A stretch of DNA of 64,000 nt from Ensifer oleiphilus (GCF_013371465.1 NZ_JABWDU010000013.1:1-64000), one strand, 5' to 3'. Positions 17,576 through 27,236 are shown, counted from the first letter of the stretch. The notes: a model not told the origin generated them from the sequence alone. Numbers and translations: made by a program.

Positions 17576-18352
17576 ATGAAGTTGCGCATCGGTTCTCGCG
17601 CGGTAGCGCTTTTGTCAGCGGCATTGTTTTCCACAGCGTCGCTTGCGGCGGATATCGAGCATCAGACGGATTACAGCATTTCGCTTGCCGGATTGCCGCT
17701 TGCGAGAGCGTCATTCCATACGGCCCTTGAAAAGAATCGCTACACGATTTCAGGAACACTGCACTCGGCCGGTCTCGTCGACATCTTCAGTCGGACATCG
17801 GGCCAGACCCGTGTTTCCGGCGTCATCGGTCGCGACCATCTGCGCGCAAACGAGTATTCGATGTCCTATCGCAGCGGCAAAAAGGGCCGGGCGATCAATG
17901 TCACCTACGCCAACGGCAACGTCGTACATGCCAGCATGACGCCCAAGCGCACGCCGCTGCCAAAGAACTGGGTGCCGGTGACCTCCCGCGACATGCGCAA
18001 CGTACTCGACCCGTTGTCCGGCCTGATCATTCCGGGCAAGGCCCGCGTCTGCCCCAACACCCTGCCGATCTTCGACGGCGAATCGCGTCTGGACATCAAG
18101 CTGTCGGCGAAGGGAACCAGGCCCTTCAAGACCAAGGGGTTCGAGGGAGAGGCGATCGTCTGTGGCATCCGCTTCGTTCCGCGGGCGGGCTACAAGAAGG
18201 GGCGCGAGGACGTCGAGTATCTCAGGCGTCTGCAGACCATGGAAATCTGGTTTGCCAAGTCGGATGCCGTCGATGTCTATGCGCCGGTCTATGTCCGCAT
18301 CCCGACCAAGCTTGGTCCGGTGACGGTTTCGGCGACTCGATTCGGCGGTTGA
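17576..18352 (+). CDS. DUF3108 domain exported protein
   Basis: 258 residues with a signal peptide (KLRIGSRAVALLSAALFSTA, cleavage near LAAD). The mature part is predominantly beta-strand and fits DUF3108: DYSISLAGLPLARASFHTAL near the start, GLVDIFSRTSGQTRVSG, and the C-terminal MEIWFAKSDAVDVYAPVYVRI. It is probably periplasmic. No catalytic motif is evident and no biochemical role is known to me. It is divergent from rpmB and followed by an EamA-family transporter after 97 bp. Confidence 0.82.
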   Translation: MKLRIGSRAVALLSAALFSTASLAADIEHQTDYSISLAGLPLARASFHTALEKNRYTISGTLHSAGLVDIFSRTSGQTRVSGVIGRDHLRANEYSMSYRSGKKGRAINVTYANGNVVHASMTPKRTPLPKNWVPVTSRDMRNVLDPLSGLIIPGKARVCPNTLPIFDGESRLDIKLSAKGTRPFKTKGFEGEAIVCGIRFVPRAGYKKGREDVEYLRRLQTMEIWFAKSDAVDVYAPVYVRIPTKLGPVTVSATRFGG

Positions 18353-18449
18353 AACCACCCGTCGGTGACGATCGGGCACTAACATTTAGCGGCGAGTCGT
18401 GATTTTATCCGCGCCGGCTTTCGCCAAGGAGCCGCACAGGGGATAAGAC

Positions 18450-19340
18450 ATGAAGTTCAAGGCAACGTTGATCGGTGCGACCGCGATTTTGATGTGGTCG
18501 CTTCTGGCGCTGTTTACCGCAGCGTCCGGCAAAATGCCGCCGTTCCAGTTGTCGGCGATCTGTTTCCTTATCGGCAGCATTCCGGGTTTGATCGTTCTCG
18601 CGCTGAAGCCAGAGCGTCTTGCGCTGCTGAAGCAACCGGCCAAGGTGTGGATCACCGGCATCGCCGGTCTTTTCGGCTATCACTTTCTCTACTTTACCGC
18701 GCTGCGCAACGCGCCGGCTGTCGAGGCGGGCCTGATTGCCTATCTCTGGCCGCTGCTGATTGTTGTCGGCTCGGCTCTCCTGCCGGGCGAACGGCTGCGT
18801 TGGTACCATGTTGCTGGCGCGTGTTCGGGCCTGATGGGGACGATCATGATCATCGCCCGCAACGGCATCGCCTTTGACGATGCCTATCTCATGGGCTACG
18901 GCGCCGCGTTGCTCTGCGCCTTCACCTGGTCCGGCTATTCGCTTTTGACGCGCCGCTTCGAGGCGGTCTCGACCGACGTCGTCACCGGCTTCTGCTTGGC
19001 GACGTCGCTGCTCTCGTTCCTGTGCCATCTCGGCCTGGAGACGACGGTGTGGCCGGCAACGACATTCGAGTGGCTGGCGGTCGCGGGTCTCGGCCTGCTG
19101 CCGGTGGGCGCTGCCTTCTATGCCTGGGACTTCGGTGTCAAGAACGGCAATATTCAGCTGCTCGGCGTTGCCAGCTACGCAGCGCCGGTTCTGTCGACGC
19201 TGATCCTCATCCTGTTCGGTTTTGCCGAACCATCGTGGCGCATCGCGGCGGCATGCCTCTTCGTCACCGGCGGGGCGGTGCTTGCCGCCAAGGACATGAT
19301 CTTTCGCAAAAGGCGAGCGGCGGCGCAGCCGGCGGAGTAA
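18450..19340 (+). CDS. DMT superfamily transporter (EamA family)
   Basis: 296 residues with about ten hydrophobic segments in two EamA repeats (roughly residues 5-140 and 150-285). The first repeat contains KATLIGATAILMWSLLALFT and the second FDDAYLMGYGAALLCAFTWS. The pattern resembles aromatic amino-acid or small-metabolite exporters of the YddG kind, but substrate cannot be set from sequence. The C-terminus is basic (FRKRRAAAQPAE). The gene appears monocistronic; a rhizobial-type intergenic repeat follows it. Confidence 0.86.
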   Translation: MKFKATLIGATAILMWSLLALFTAASGKMPPFQLSAICFLIGSIPGLIVLALKPERLALLKQPAKVWITGIAGLFGYHFLYFTALRNAPAVEAGLIAYLWPLLIVVGSALLPGERLRWYHVAGACSGLMGTIMIIARNGIAFDDAYLMGYGAALLCAFTWSGYSLLTRRFEAVSTDVVTGFCLATSLLSFLCHLGLETTVWPATTFEWLAVAGLGLLPVGAAFYAWDFGVKNGNIQLLGVASYAAPVLSTLILILFGFAEPSWRIAAACLFVTGGAVLAAKDMIFRKRRAAAQPAE

Positions 19341-19360
19341 AACGGGATCGTTGGATCAAA

Positions 19361-19463
19361 GCATGTCGCGCAAAAGTGTGCCGCGGTTTTGAGATAACGA
19401 CATGCGCAAAAACAAGAACTTAAAGCGCGCCAAGCGAATCTGAAAGATCGCGACGCGCTTTAA
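19361..19463. repeat. Rhizobial two-hairpin intergenic repeat, copy 1
   Basis: The first hairpin has arms GCATGTCG (19361-19368) and CGACATGC (19398-19405) around a 29-nt loop containing AAAAGTG and GCGGTTTT. A 14-nt AC-rich spacer follows. The second hairpin has arms TTAAAGCGCG (19420-19429) and CGCGCTTTAA (19454-19463). I recognise this as a dispersed intergenic mosaic of Sinorhizobium-type genomes. The stop codon of the neighbouring DUF985 gene (19460-19462) lies inside the last arm. Copy 2 is at 35412-35510. Confidence 0.75.
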
Positions 19464-19903
19464 GCCTCAGGCGGCGCCCAGCCGGGAGCCGCCATCTCGA
19501 AGACAGAGAAATCAAAGCCGGGCGCCACCGTGCAGCCGACCAGTGTCCAGTCGCCGAGCGAGACGGCGGATTGCCACCAGTTGGGCGGCACCAGCCCTTG
19601 CGGGCGCTCGCCGTCCAGAATGCCGGGACCGAGGCGCAGCACCGTTGCCGGCGCGCCGTCGGCGGCGATGCTGAGCTCCAGCGGCGCACCGGCATAGTGA
19701 TGCCAGATCTCGGCGGCATCACGCACCCGGTGCCAATGCGAACGCTCGCCGCGCTCCAAGAGATAGTAGATCGCGGTGGAATGGCCGCGGGGGCCACCAT
19801 TGCCATCGCGGAAAGTCTGCACGTACCAGCCACCCTCGGGATGGCGCGTCAGCCCGAGGATCTCGATAATGGCGGCGGGTGTCAGTTCGCGGTCGGCCAT
19901 CAT
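19460..19903 (-). CDS. DUF985 cupin-fold protein
   Basis: 147 residues from ATG 19903 (a second ATG follows directly at 19900). It has the cupin_5/DUF985 pattern: LTRHPEGGWYVQTFR, TAIYYLLERGERSHWHRV, EIWHHYAGAPLEL and a C-terminal GCTVAPGFDFSVFEMA. The fold is a small beta-barrel that in some relatives binds sugars or metal; no reaction is established for this one. The start shares one base with the gloB stop (TAATG), so it is translationally coupled to gloB. Its stop codon falls within an intergenic repeat, so the C-terminus may have been shaped by repeat insertion. Confidence 0.85.
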   Translation of the reverse strand: MMADRELTPAAIIEILGLTRHPEGGWYVQTFRDGNGGPRGHSTAIYYLLERGERSHWHRVRDAAEIWHHYAGAPLELSIAADGAPATVLRLGPGILDGERPQGLVPPNWWQSAVSLGDWTLVGCTVAPGFDFSVFEMAAPGWAPPEA

Positions 19904-20673
19904 TAGAAATTGTCCTTGCGCTTGCGGATTTCGGCAAAGACGGCTGCATCGGCAGCCGCGTCCATGCGGAGATGGGCGCGGATCTTGGGATCGGCGGCGC
20001 GCAGGAACGGGTTGGTGCGCTTTTCGAGGCCTATGGTCGTTGGTGCGGTAAAGCCGCCATCACAGCGCGTTTCCTCGATCTCGGCGGCACGGGCCCTCAG
20101 CTCGGCATTGTCGGGATCGATGGTCACGGCAAAGCGGGCGTTCGACAGCGTGTATTCGTGGCCGAAATAGACGGTGGTGTCGTCGGGCAGGGCGAGAAGG
20201 CGGCTGAGCGAATGCCACATCGTCTCCGGGGTGCCCTCGAACAGGCGGCCGCAGCCGAGCGCGAACAGCGTGTCAGCGGCAAAGAGCAGCTTGTCTTCGG
20301 GAAGGTAAAAACAGATATGGCCGGCAGTGTGGCCGGGTGTCTCGATGACGTCGACCGGGTGGCCGGCAAAGTCGAAGCGCTCGCCGTGGCGTACGTTCTT
20401 ATCGATGCCGGGGATACTGGCCGCTTCTGCCGCCGGGCCGATGATGGTGGCGCCGAAACGCTCCTTCAGCGCCACGTTGGCCGCCACATGGTCGCCATGA
20501 TGATGGGTGGTGAGGATGTGGGTGAGCCTCCAGCCCCGTCGCTCCAGCGCCTCCAGGATAGGCTGCTCCTCCGGCGCGTCGATCGACGCGGTGGCGCCGC
20601 TTGCCGGATCGTGCAGCAGCACGCCGAAATTGTCGGTACGGCAAAGAAAAAGGTCGAGTTCGAGGGCGGCCAT
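19903..20673 (-). CDS. gloB: Hydroxyacylglutathione hydrolase (glyoxalase II)
   Basis: 256 residues, the usual GloB length. The metallo-beta-lactamase fold shows the binuclear metal motif THHHGDHV, a further ligand His in [12 protein letters not shown], the bridging Asp in [15 protein letters not shown] and VYFGHEYT. The C-terminal glutathione-binding region includes the substrate-contacting ERKTNPFL-like segment (here EKRTNPFLR). It hydrolyses S-lactoylglutathione to lactate and glutathione in methylglyoxal detoxification. ATG at 20673 matches the family start. It is co-transcribed with the DUF985 gene and divergent from the methyltransferase gene. Confidence 0.94.
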   Translation of the reverse strand: MAALELDLFLCRTDNFGVLLHDPASGATASIDAPEEQPILEALERRGWRLTHILTTHHHGDHVAANVALKERFGATIIGPAAEAASIPGIDKNVRHGERFDFAGHPVDVIETPGHTAGHICFYLPEDKLLFAADTLFALGCGRLFEGTPETMWHSLSRLLALPDDTTVYFGHEYTLSNARFAVTIDPDNAELRARAAEIEETRCDGGFTAPTTIGLEKRTNPFLRAADPKIRAHLRMDAAADAAVFAEIRKRKDNF

Positions 20674-20844
20674 GGCAAATCTTCCGATCGGGCTTCGGCT
20701 GCATGATATTCGATCGGATCGACGAAAATCATGCGGCGCGTTTAACGCTGCCGCGTGCTTTGACGCTCCTTGGAGCGCGGCGCAGCTGGGGCTGCCGTCG
20801 AATGTAGCGAGGCTTGCCTTGAAGTCTACCGCTTGAAGGCTAAC

Positions 20845-21609
20845 ATGTTGCGCATGCACACCGATATCGTCGACCTCCGCGAATTCTACCACTCCGAACT
20901 GGGCCGCATGGCGGAACAGTCGGTGACCATGGCGCTGTCTTCCGTCTGGGCGCGCCTGCCGGAGGAGCGGCTCGTCGGGCTTGGCTATGCGGTTCCGTAT
21001 CTCGAGCGCTTCCGCAAGGACACGGAGCGGACCTTCGCCTTCATGCCGGCGGGGCAGGGGGCGGTGAACTGGCCGGTTGCCGAGCTGTCGTCGACGGCGC
21101 TGGTGTTCGACGAGGAATTGCCGCTGCCCGATTCATCGATCGACCGGGTGCTGATGGTGCATTCGCTGGAGTTTGCCGAAAGCCCGCGCGAGACGATGAA
21201 GGAGATCTGGCGTGTGCTTGCGCCGGGCGGTCGGCTCGTCATCGTCGTGCCCAACCGCCGTGGCGTCTGGGCACGCATGGAGCATACGCCGTTCGGCTCG
21301 GGCCGACCCTATTCGCGCAGCCAGCTGACGGCGCTTCTGCGCGAGACGAACTTTACTCCCGGCGCCTCGGCAGAGGCGCTATTCTTCCCGCCGTCGAAGC
21401 TGAAGATGATCCTGCGCCTGCGGCGCGGCTTCGAGCGGCTCGGCCGGTCGCTCTGGCCTGTCTTCTCAGGGGTGATCGTGGTGGAGGCGCAGAAACGGCT
21501 CTATCAGGGGCTACCCGTCGCCGCACGGGCGTCGCGCCGCGTGTTCGTGCCGGTGCTGGCGCCGCAGGGTATTCCGAGCACACGGGAGCGGCCGCGCTCG
21601 CCCTCGTGA
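20845..21609 (+). CDS. SAM-dependent methyltransferase domain protein
   Basis: 254 residues from ATG 20845, which has GAAGG five bases upstream; ATG 20854 is the alternative. The Methyltransf_11-like core spans about residues 40-160: the usual first-strand glycine loop is degenerate ([14 protein letters not shown]). Typical later motifs [19 protein letters not shown] and [20 protein letters not shown] are intact. The C-terminus is long and basic. I recognise this gene directly upstream of hisC-tyrC and divergent from gloB in rhizobia; its substrate is not known to me. Confidence 0.85.
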   Translation: MLRMHTDIVDLREFYHSELGRMAEQSVTMALSSVWARLPEERLVGLGYAVPYLERFRKDTERTFAFMPAGQGAVNWPVAELSSTALVFDEELPLPDSSIDRVLMVHSLEFAESPRETMKEIWRVLAPGGRLVIVVPNRRGVWARMEHTPFGSGRPYSRSQLTALLRETNFTPGASAEALFFPPSKLKMILRLRRGFERLGRSLWPVFSGVIVVEAQKRLYQGLPVAARASRRVFVPVLAPQGIPSTRERPRSPS

Positions 21610-21700
21610 TCGCCGCTGCGGCGGAGCCTTCCCACCCTCGACAAATGCCGATTGCGCCGGTATTGGCTTGGCCTTCTTTCCTGCCTTGAAAGCTGACCCC

Positions 21701-22807
21701 ATGAGCCTTGCCTCCAAGAGCCCGCAGCCGCGTCCCGGCATTCTGGATATCGCCGCCTATGTGCCCGGCAAGGAGCATGCCCCGGGTGTCGCCAAGGTTC
21801 ACAAGCTCTCCTCCAACGAGACGCCGCTCGGCGCCAGCCCCAGGGCGATCGAGGCCTTCCAGGCGGCCGCCTTCAATCTGGAGCGCTATCCGGACGGCCA
21901 GGCACGGGCGCTGCGCGACGCGATCGGCGCGGTGCACGGCCTCAATCCGGCAAACATCCTGTGCGGCAACGGTTCGGACGAACTGCTCGGCCTGATCTGC
22001 CACACCTATCTTTCGCCCGGCGACGAGGGCATCGTCACCGAGCACGGGTTCCTGGTCTACAAGATCCAGATTACCGCGGCCGGCGGCAGACCTGTGACGG
22101 TCAAGGAGCGGAACGCGACCGTCGACGTCGATGCGATCCTCGCTGCCGTGACCGAGCGCACGAAGCTCGTCTTCCTCGCCAATCCCGCGAACCCGACCGG
22201 CACCTATATCCCGGTCGACGAAGTCCGCCGCCTGCATGCAGGTCTGCCCGAGGGCGTACTTCTCGTGCTTGACGCGGCTTACGCCGAATATGTTCGCCGC
22301 AACGATTATGCGGCCGGGCTCGAGCTGGTGTCGGCCAATCGCAACGTCGTCATGACGCGCACTTTCTCCAAGATTTATGGTCTTGCCGGCCTGCGCATCG
22401 GCTGGATGTATGCGCCGCCGGAAGTGATCGATGCGGTCGACCGGGTGCGCGGGCCGTTCAATCTCAGTGCGGCATCGATTGCAGCCGGGGCCGCCGCCGT
22501 GCGCGATCAGGCCTTCGTCGCTGAGGCCGTGGATCATAATCTGACCTGGCTGGAACACGTCAGCCGCGCGCTGGAGGCGCTCGGTCTCACCGTGACGCCA
22601 TCGGTGACCAACTTCGTGCTCATCCACTTCCCGGACGAGGACGGCAAGCGCGCGGTCGACGCTGACACGTTCCTCACCGCGCGCGGCTACATTCTTCGCG
22701 CAGTGGCAGCCTACGGCTTCCCCAACGCCTTGCGCATGACCATCGGCTCGCAGGAGGCCAATGAGGGCGTGATCGCGGCACTGACAGACTTCATGGGACG
22801 GAAATGA
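21701..22807 (+). CDS. hisC: Histidinol-phosphate (aromatic) aminotransferase
   Basis: 368 residues, a fold-type I PLP aminotransferase. Visible are [56 protein letters not shown], the PLP-lysine segment [17 protein letters not shown], and the C-terminal Arg region (NALRMTIGS). HisC makes L-histidinol phosphate; because it is coupled to tyrC by a 4-base overlap, this copy may mainly transaminate prephenate or aromatic keto acids. ATG at 21701 is preferred over in-frame upstream starts that lack conserved sequence. Confidence 0.93.
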   Translation: MSLASKSPQPRPGILDIAAYVPGKEHAPGVAKVHKLSSNETPLGASPRAIEAFQAAAFNLERYPDGQARALRDAIGAVHGLNPANILCGNGSDELLGLICHTYLSPGDEGIVTEHGFLVYKIQITAAGGRPVTVKERNATVDVDAILAAVTERTKLVFLANPANPTGTYIPVDEVRRLHAGLPEGVLLVLDAAYAEYVRRNDYAAGLELVSANRNVVMTRTFSKIYGLAGLRIGWMYAPPEVIDAVDRVRGPFNLSAASIAAGAAAVRDQAFVAEAVDHNLTWLEHVSRALEALGLTVTPSVTNFVLIHFPDEDGKRAVDADTFLTARGYILRAVAAYGFPNALRMTIGSQEANEGVIAALTDFMGRK

Positions 22808-23730
22808 TGACACAGCAGTTTGAAACGATCGCGCTTATCGGCATCGGCCTTATCGGCTCGTCGATTGCCCGGGAAATCCGCGAGAAACAGCTCGCCGGCA
22901 CCCTGGTGATCTCGACCCGCAGCGAAGCGACGCTTGCGCGCGCCGAAGAGCTTGGCCTCGGCGACCGCTATACGCTGTCGGCTGCCGATGCGGTGCGCGG
23001 TGCCGATCTCGTCATCGTCTCGGTGCCGGTCGGCGCGTCGGGTGCGGTCGCTCAGGAAATTGCCGCCCATCTGAAGCCGGGCGCCATCGTCACCGATGTC
23101 GGCTCGACCAAGGGCTCGGTCATCGCGCAGATGGCGCCGCATCTGCCCGACACGGTACATTTCGTGCCCGGCCATCCGATTGCCGGTACCGAGCATTCCG
23201 GCCCGGATGCCGGCTTCGTCGGCCTCTTCCGTGGCCGCTGGTGCATCCTGACGCCGCCCGCCGGCCAGGACGAGGAAGCGATCGCCCGGCTGCGGCGGTT
23301 CTGGGAAACGCTCGGGTCGATGGTCGAGGAGATGGATGCCGAGCATCACGACAAGGTGCTGGCGATCGTATCGCACCTGCCACACATCATCGCCTACAAC
23401 ATCGTCGGTACGGCGGATGATCTGGAAGCGGTCACCGAATCCGAAGTCATCAAATATTCGGCGTCCGGTTTCCGCGACTTTACTCGTCTTGCCGCATCCG
23501 ACCCGACCATGTGGCGCGACGTTTGCCTGCACAACAAGGACGCGATCCTGGAAATGCTGTCGCGCTTTTCCGAGGACCTCGCCTATCTGCAGCGGGCGAT
23601 CCGCTGGGGCGACGGCGACAAGCTGTTCGATCTCTTCACCCGCACCCGCGCGATCCGCCGCTCGATCATTCAGGCCGGTCAGGACACGGCCATGCCCGAC
23701 TTCGGCCGCCACGCGATGGATCAGAAGTAG
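22804..23730 (+). CDS. tyrC: Prephenate/arogenate dehydrogenase (cyclohexadienyl dehydrogenase)
   Basis: 308 residues. The N-terminal Rossmann domain shows [13 protein letters not shown] for NAD(P) binding. Then come [10 protein letters not shown] and [16 protein letters not shown], the substrate-binding block with the catalytic His. The C-terminal helical dimerisation domain contains LSHLPH-like SHLPHIIAY and [20 protein letters not shown]. It oxidatively decarboxylates prephenate or arogenate toward tyrosine. It lacks a fused chorismate mutase or ACT domain. The ATGA overlap with hisC indicates one operon, closed by a strong terminator. Confidence 0.94.
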   Translation: MMTQQFETIALIGIGLIGSSIAREIREKQLAGTLVISTRSEATLARAEELGLGDRYTLSAADAVRGADLVIVSVPVGASGAVAQEIAAHLKPGAIVTDVGSTKGSVIAQMAPHLPDTVHFVPGHPIAGTEHSGPDAGFVGLFRGRWCILTPPAGQDEEAIARLRRFWETLGSMVEEMDAEHHDKVLAIVSHLPHIIAYNIVGTADDLEAVTESEVIKYSASGFRDFTRLAASDPTMWRDVCLHNKDAILEMLSRFSEDLAYLQRAIRWGDGDKLFDLFTRTRAIRRSIIQAGQDTAMPDFGRHAMDQK

Positions 23731-23745
23731 TCATTACGTCACAAG

Positions 23746-23785
23746 AAAGCCCGGGTGGTGGACTGATCCACGACCCGGGCTTTTT
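23746..23785 (+). terminator. Rho-independent terminator after tyrC
   Basis: AAAGCCCGGGT (23746-23756) pairs with ACCCGGGCTTT (23773-23783), extended inward by GTGGA/TCCAC, and ends in a T5 run. It is a long, nearly perfect intrinsic terminator between tyrC and the convergent DUF2125 gene, 16 bases after the tyrC stop. Confidence 0.9.
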
Positions 23786-23830
23786 CTATTCCGGCTTCTC
23801 CTGCGCATGCCGCAGACAGAGCATCTTCGA

Positions 23831-24844
23831 TCAGAGCGTCGGCAGCACGCCGATCGGGATGAAGGCGAGGAAGGCGGTGCCGTCGCGCACGTTGAGCTTC
23901 ACCGTCGCCTCGTTCTTGCCGTTGGCAAGCGCCTTCAGCATGTTGGCGGTGTTGTTGACGAGGTTGGCGTCGTCAGGGATGAGCGTCACGAGGTTCTGCC
24001 GCCAGGCATCGATGTTGGTCATCGTCAGCGAAAGCTCACCGGAGATCAGCCCCTGGTCGTTGACCGAGAAGGGGCCCGACAGCTTGGCGTTCATGCCGGA
24101 GCCGAGGTCGAGTGTCATCTGGCGCAGTTCCCCCTTGCTGCCGCGCAGCATGGCCGGTGTCGGGATGCCCGAGCCCAGCCAGCTTGCCTTGTCGACGAAG
24201 GTGAGATCGGCGGCGACGTTGGCGGGCGGCGCGAAGCTTGCGCCGCTTTCCGGGCGAAGGTCGAGCTTGTCGACGCTCAGGGCCGCATCGAGATCGTTGC
24301 CGTTGCGGCGCAAATGCACTTCGCCATGGCTTGCGCCGAAACCGAAGCTTTCGCCGGTCACGGGAAGGCGCACGGTGCCGGTCAGGTTGTCATAGGTGAG
24401 CGAGCTGCGGTCGAGCCCGGAGAGTGTCGCGCGGACGCTGGCATGCAGTAGCGTCCAGTCAGCCGACACTTTGAGGTCGGGCGACACGCGCAGTTCAGCC
24501 GGGCCGTCGAGTTCGATGATCGCGTGTCCAGGCTGGTAGACCTGGGCTGCGGTGCGAAGCGCCCCGAAGGAGGCGGAGGCACCGCGGCGAGTGTCGTCGA
24601 GATTGACCTTGTCGCAGAAGAGGCCGATGCGGAAGGGGAAGCCGCGCACTTCCATGTTGGTGCATTCGCCGCCAAGCCCGTTTGCCCGGCCGTCTGCCAG
24701 GTGCGCCGTCAGGCGCTTTTCGACCTGGTCGGCCACGACGAACCAGCCGGCTGAATAGGCGGCACAGACGATTACGATGCCGGCGATCAGCCAGCGGAAC
24801 TTGCGGGCGACCGGTGAGGGATTGGCGACTGCGGTTGCGGTCAT
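23831..24844 (-). CDS. DUF2125 domain protein, membrane-anchored periplasmic
   Basis: 337 residues. One N-terminal membrane anchor (FRWLIAGIVIVCAAYSAGWF) precedes a large periplasmic beta-rich domain of the DUF2125 family. Landmarks are the conserved GGECTNMEVRGFPFRIGLFC with two Cys, then repeated beta motifs such as GEVHLRRNGNDLDAALSVDK and the NGKNEATVKLNVRDG end. No enzymatic motif is seen. The domain resembles AsmA-like lipid or envelope proteins only in general form. Start ATG 24844 fits the anchor. It is convergent with tyrC and divergent from the cyclotransferase gene. Confidence 0.84.
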   Translation of the reverse strand: MTATAVANPSPVARKFRWLIAGIVIVCAAYSAGWFVVADQVEKRLTAHLADGRANGLGGECTNMEVRGFPFRIGLFCDKVNLDDTRRGASASFGALRTAAQVYQPGHAIIELDGPAELRVSPDLKVSADWTLLHASVRATLSGLDRSSLTYDNLTGTVRLPVTGESFGFGASHGEVHLRRNGNDLDAALSVDKLDLRPESGASFAPPANVAADLTFVDKASWLGSGIPTPAMLRGSKGELRQMTLDLGSGMNAKLSGPFSVNDQGLISGELSLTMTNIDAWRQNLVTLIPDDANLVNNTANMLKALANGKNEATVKLNVRDGTAFLAFIPIGVLPTL

Positions 24845-25039
24845 GGTAGCGCGTACTCCACAAAACTTAAGACCGCGGCCGCCTTTCGGGTGGCGCCGCC
24901 GGTCCTGCCTATTATCTTTCATTCTATGCACGGGGACGACTTGTCTCTTCCGTGCCGGGATGCTGTGCCGTAGAAAAAACCGACATGGCTGACCACCGAT
25001 GAGCCGACGATTCGGCGACGAGCAGACAGCGCGGATTGA

Positions 25040-25570
25040 ATGACAGTGGATATGGACGAATTTTGGGTCTTTGGCTACGGGTCGCTGATGTGGAACCCGG
25101 GCTTCCGGTTCGAGGAACGATCGACGGCGCGGGCGTTTGGCTATCGCCGGTCGCTCTGCGTGCGCTCGTGGGTCCACCGCGGCACGCAGCAGCGGCCGGG
25201 CCTGGTGCTCGGGCTGGACTATGGCGGCTCCTGCATCGGCACGGCCTTTCGGGTCGACGGCAGCGAGAAGACCGCGGTGATCGACTATCTGCGCGAGCGC
25301 GAGCTGGTCACGCATGTCTACAAGGAAAAGACGATGCCGGTGCAGCTTGCCGACGGGCGGCGCGTCCCGGCGCTGACCTACGTGATCGATCGCGCCCATG
25401 TGCAATATGCCGGCGCGCTCAGCGCCCCGGAAGCGGCGGCGATCGTGGCCGTCTCGTCGGGAAAGTCGGGCCCGAACAGCGAATATGTGTTCAACACGCT
25501 TGCCCACCTCAAGGAGATGGGCATTCGCGATCATTGGCTCGAAGAAGTCGTGGCGATGCTGACGGCATAG
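25040..25570 (+). CDS. Gamma-glutamylcyclotransferase, ChaC-like
   Basis: 176 residues. The N-terminal VFGYGSLMWNPGF is the substrate-binding signature of ChaC/GGCT enzymes, which release 5-oxoproline from gamma-glutamyl peptides such as glutathione. AFGYRRSLCVRS and the catalytic-region Glu in LRERELVTHVY follow. The length suits the cation-transport-regulator ChaC branch. ATG 25040 is taken; ATG 25052 (MDEFWVFG) would remove four residues. Glutathione turnover is the likely role, thematically close to gloB nearby but not in the same operon. Confidence 0.88.
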   Translation: MTVDMDEFWVFGYGSLMWNPGFRFEERSTARAFGYRRSLCVRSWVHRGTQQRPGLVLGLDYGGSCIGTAFRVDGSEKTAVIDYLRERELVTHVYKEKTMPVQLADGRRVPALTYVIDRAHVQYAGALSAPEAAAIVAVSSGKSGPNSEYVFNTLAHLKEMGIRDHWLEEVVAMLTA

Positions 25571-25591
25571 CTTGTCAGCACCGCGGCTGGA

Positions 25592-26383
25592 TTAGCCGCG
25601 GCCCATCGCCTTCAACTCGGCAAGGCGCTGCTTTGCCGTCGGCGGCAGCGGCAGATGCGGATTGTTCCTGGCGGTCTCGATCAGAAGCTCGTCGCTTGCC
25701 GTCTCGGTCACCTCGATCAGCCGGGCGAGGAATTCGTCCGGATCGAGGCCGGCTTCGATCGGCGGCAGCACGCGTACCTTGAAATGACCGGGGAAGCGCA
25801 GGAACTTGCGGCGCGGCCAGAACAGGCCGGGGTGCATGGCGACCGGCACGACCGGCACATTCAGGTCGCGGTAGAGCCGGGCGATGCCATACTTGTAGTG
25901 CGGCGGCGCACCCGGCGGTCGGCGGGTGCCTTCGGGATAGATGATCAGCTCGCGGCCGGAGGCCATTTCCTGCTTGGCACGATCCATGACCTCGGTCATG
26001 GCGCGGCCGCGGGCGGCGCGGTTCACCGGCACCATGCGCTGCTTGCGGATGTACCAGCCAAAGAGCGGGATCCAGGTCAGTTCGCGCTTGAGAATGAAGA
26101 AGGGATCGTTGAGCCACGGCAGAAGCGCATAAACATCCCAGAACGACTGGTGCTTGGGCGCGAAGATGTAGCCGCTCTCGGGAATGTTTTCCAAACCCTC
26201 GATCTCGAAGGTCGTGCCGACCATCTTTTCAAGCAGCCAGTGATTGCTGCGCGCCCAGTTCTTCGGAACGAACCAGGCCGTCTTTCGAGACACCAGAAAA
26301 TAGGCCGGTGTGAAGACGACCATCTGCAGGATCAGATTGACGTAGAAGACCAGATTGAAAAGGACCGAACGCAGGACGATCAT
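25592..26383 (-). CDS. plsC: 1-acyl-sn-glycerol-3-phosphate acyltransferase
   Basis: 263 residues. One N-terminal hydrophobic segment is followed by the acyltransferase motifs: KHQSFWDVYALLP (an HX4D variant read as KHQSFWD), VPVNRAARGRAM, IYPEGTRRPPGAPP and VPVVPVAMHPGLFW. It acylates lysophosphatidate to phosphatidate at the inner membrane. The basic Lys-His in the first motif is typical for PlsC. It is last in a minus-strand series ftsE-ftsX-ydcF-plsC, separated from ydcF by 124 bp, so it may have its own promoter. Confidence 0.93.
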   Translation of the reverse strand: MIVLRSVLFNLVFYVNLILQMVVFTPAYFLVSRKTAWFVPKNWARSNHWLLEKMVGTTFEIEGLENIPESGYIFAPKHQSFWDVYALLPWLNDPFFILKRELTWIPLFGWYIRKQRMVPVNRAARGRAMTEVMDRAKQEMASGRELIIYPEGTRRPPGAPPHYKYGIARLYRDLNVPVVPVAMHPGLFWPRRKFLRFPGHFKVRVLPPIEAGLDPDEFLARLIEVTETASDELLIETARNNPHLPLPPTAKQRLAELKAMGRG

Positions 26384-26507
26384 CAGCAGGCTCTCGAAAG
26401 GCGAGTTCAGTTACATCCGGCCCGTGGGCCGGTGGATCGCTGCGTACACGAATAAAGGCCGAAGGAAAACCGCTCGTTCTCACTTTGCTGATGGAAGCAG
26501 CGGGCGC

Positions 26508-27236
26508 CTACTCTTCGGCCGGTGTCGCCCGAGAGGGAACGGTGCGCAAACCGCTCGCCGGGCGGGCGCCGGCGATGTCGCGCACGGAGGCGACGGTATA
26601 TTTTCCGAACTCCAGCAGGATGGATTTCAAGACCATCGGATTGCGCAGCCAGTTCGTCGTTTTGAGATCGGAATTGACGACGGGATAGGCGATGAATTCG
26701 GTCTCCGGTCGGGCGCGACGAAGCTCAAGCAGGCTGCGCGGCATATGGTAATTGTTGGTCACGACGAGCACACGCTTGTAGCCGCGGTCGCTGATCCACT
26801 GGCTGGCCTCGGTGGCATTGCCGATCGTGTCGATCGCCTCATGACCGATGTCGACACAGCATTTGAAGAGATCGGCCGAGCTTTGAGTGTTGCGCCGGAT
26901 CTGACTGCCGGTGGTTGCAGGATGGACGCCCGAAATCAACAACCTTTTGCCGGCTCCGGATTTCAGCAGATCGACCGCCTGGTCGATGCGCTGGAAGCCG
27001 CCGGTCAGGACGACGATCGCCTCTGCCTTCGGATTGTCGGGTGGCTGCAGCGAGGCGACGGTATCGGCGAAATTGAGGAAGGCCGCGACGATGATCGCAA
27101 ACGGCACAAGCAGAACGAAGAACGTTCGGCGGAGGATTTTGCGCAAGGGACCGCGGCGTGCGCGTTCCTGCTCGGCCCCGCCTTGCCATTTACCTCCTCC
27201 GGCCATCCCGCTCCCGCGAAGTCCTTGCGCCATCAT
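26508..27236 (-). CDS. YdcF family (DUF218) membrane protein
   Basis: 242 residues. After a basic N-terminus there is one membrane segment (LRRTFFVLLVPFAIIVAAFL). The DUF218 domain then follows: AEAIVVLTGGFQRIDQAVDL, LLISGVHPATTG, GYKRVLVVTNNYHMPRSLLE and ELRRARP. Relatives include ElyC/SanA-type envelope factors affecting peptidoglycan or vancomycin sensitivity; some bind nucleotides. Tandem ATGs at 27236 and 27233 make the exact start uncertain by one codon. It sits 66 bp behind ftsX, consistent with an envelope-division operon. Confidence 0.88.
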   Translation of the reverse strand: MMAQGLRGSGMAGGGKWQGGAEQERARRGPLRKILRRTFFVLLVPFAIIVAAFLNFADTVASLQPPDNPKAEAIVVLTGGFQRIDQAVDLLKSGAGKRLLISGVHPATTGSQIRRNTQSSADLFKCCVDIGHEAIDTIGNATEASQWISDRGYKRVLVVTNNYHMPRSLLELRRARPETEFIAYPVVNSDLKTTNWLRNPMVLKSILLEFGKYTVASVRDIAGARPASGLRTVPSRATPAEE

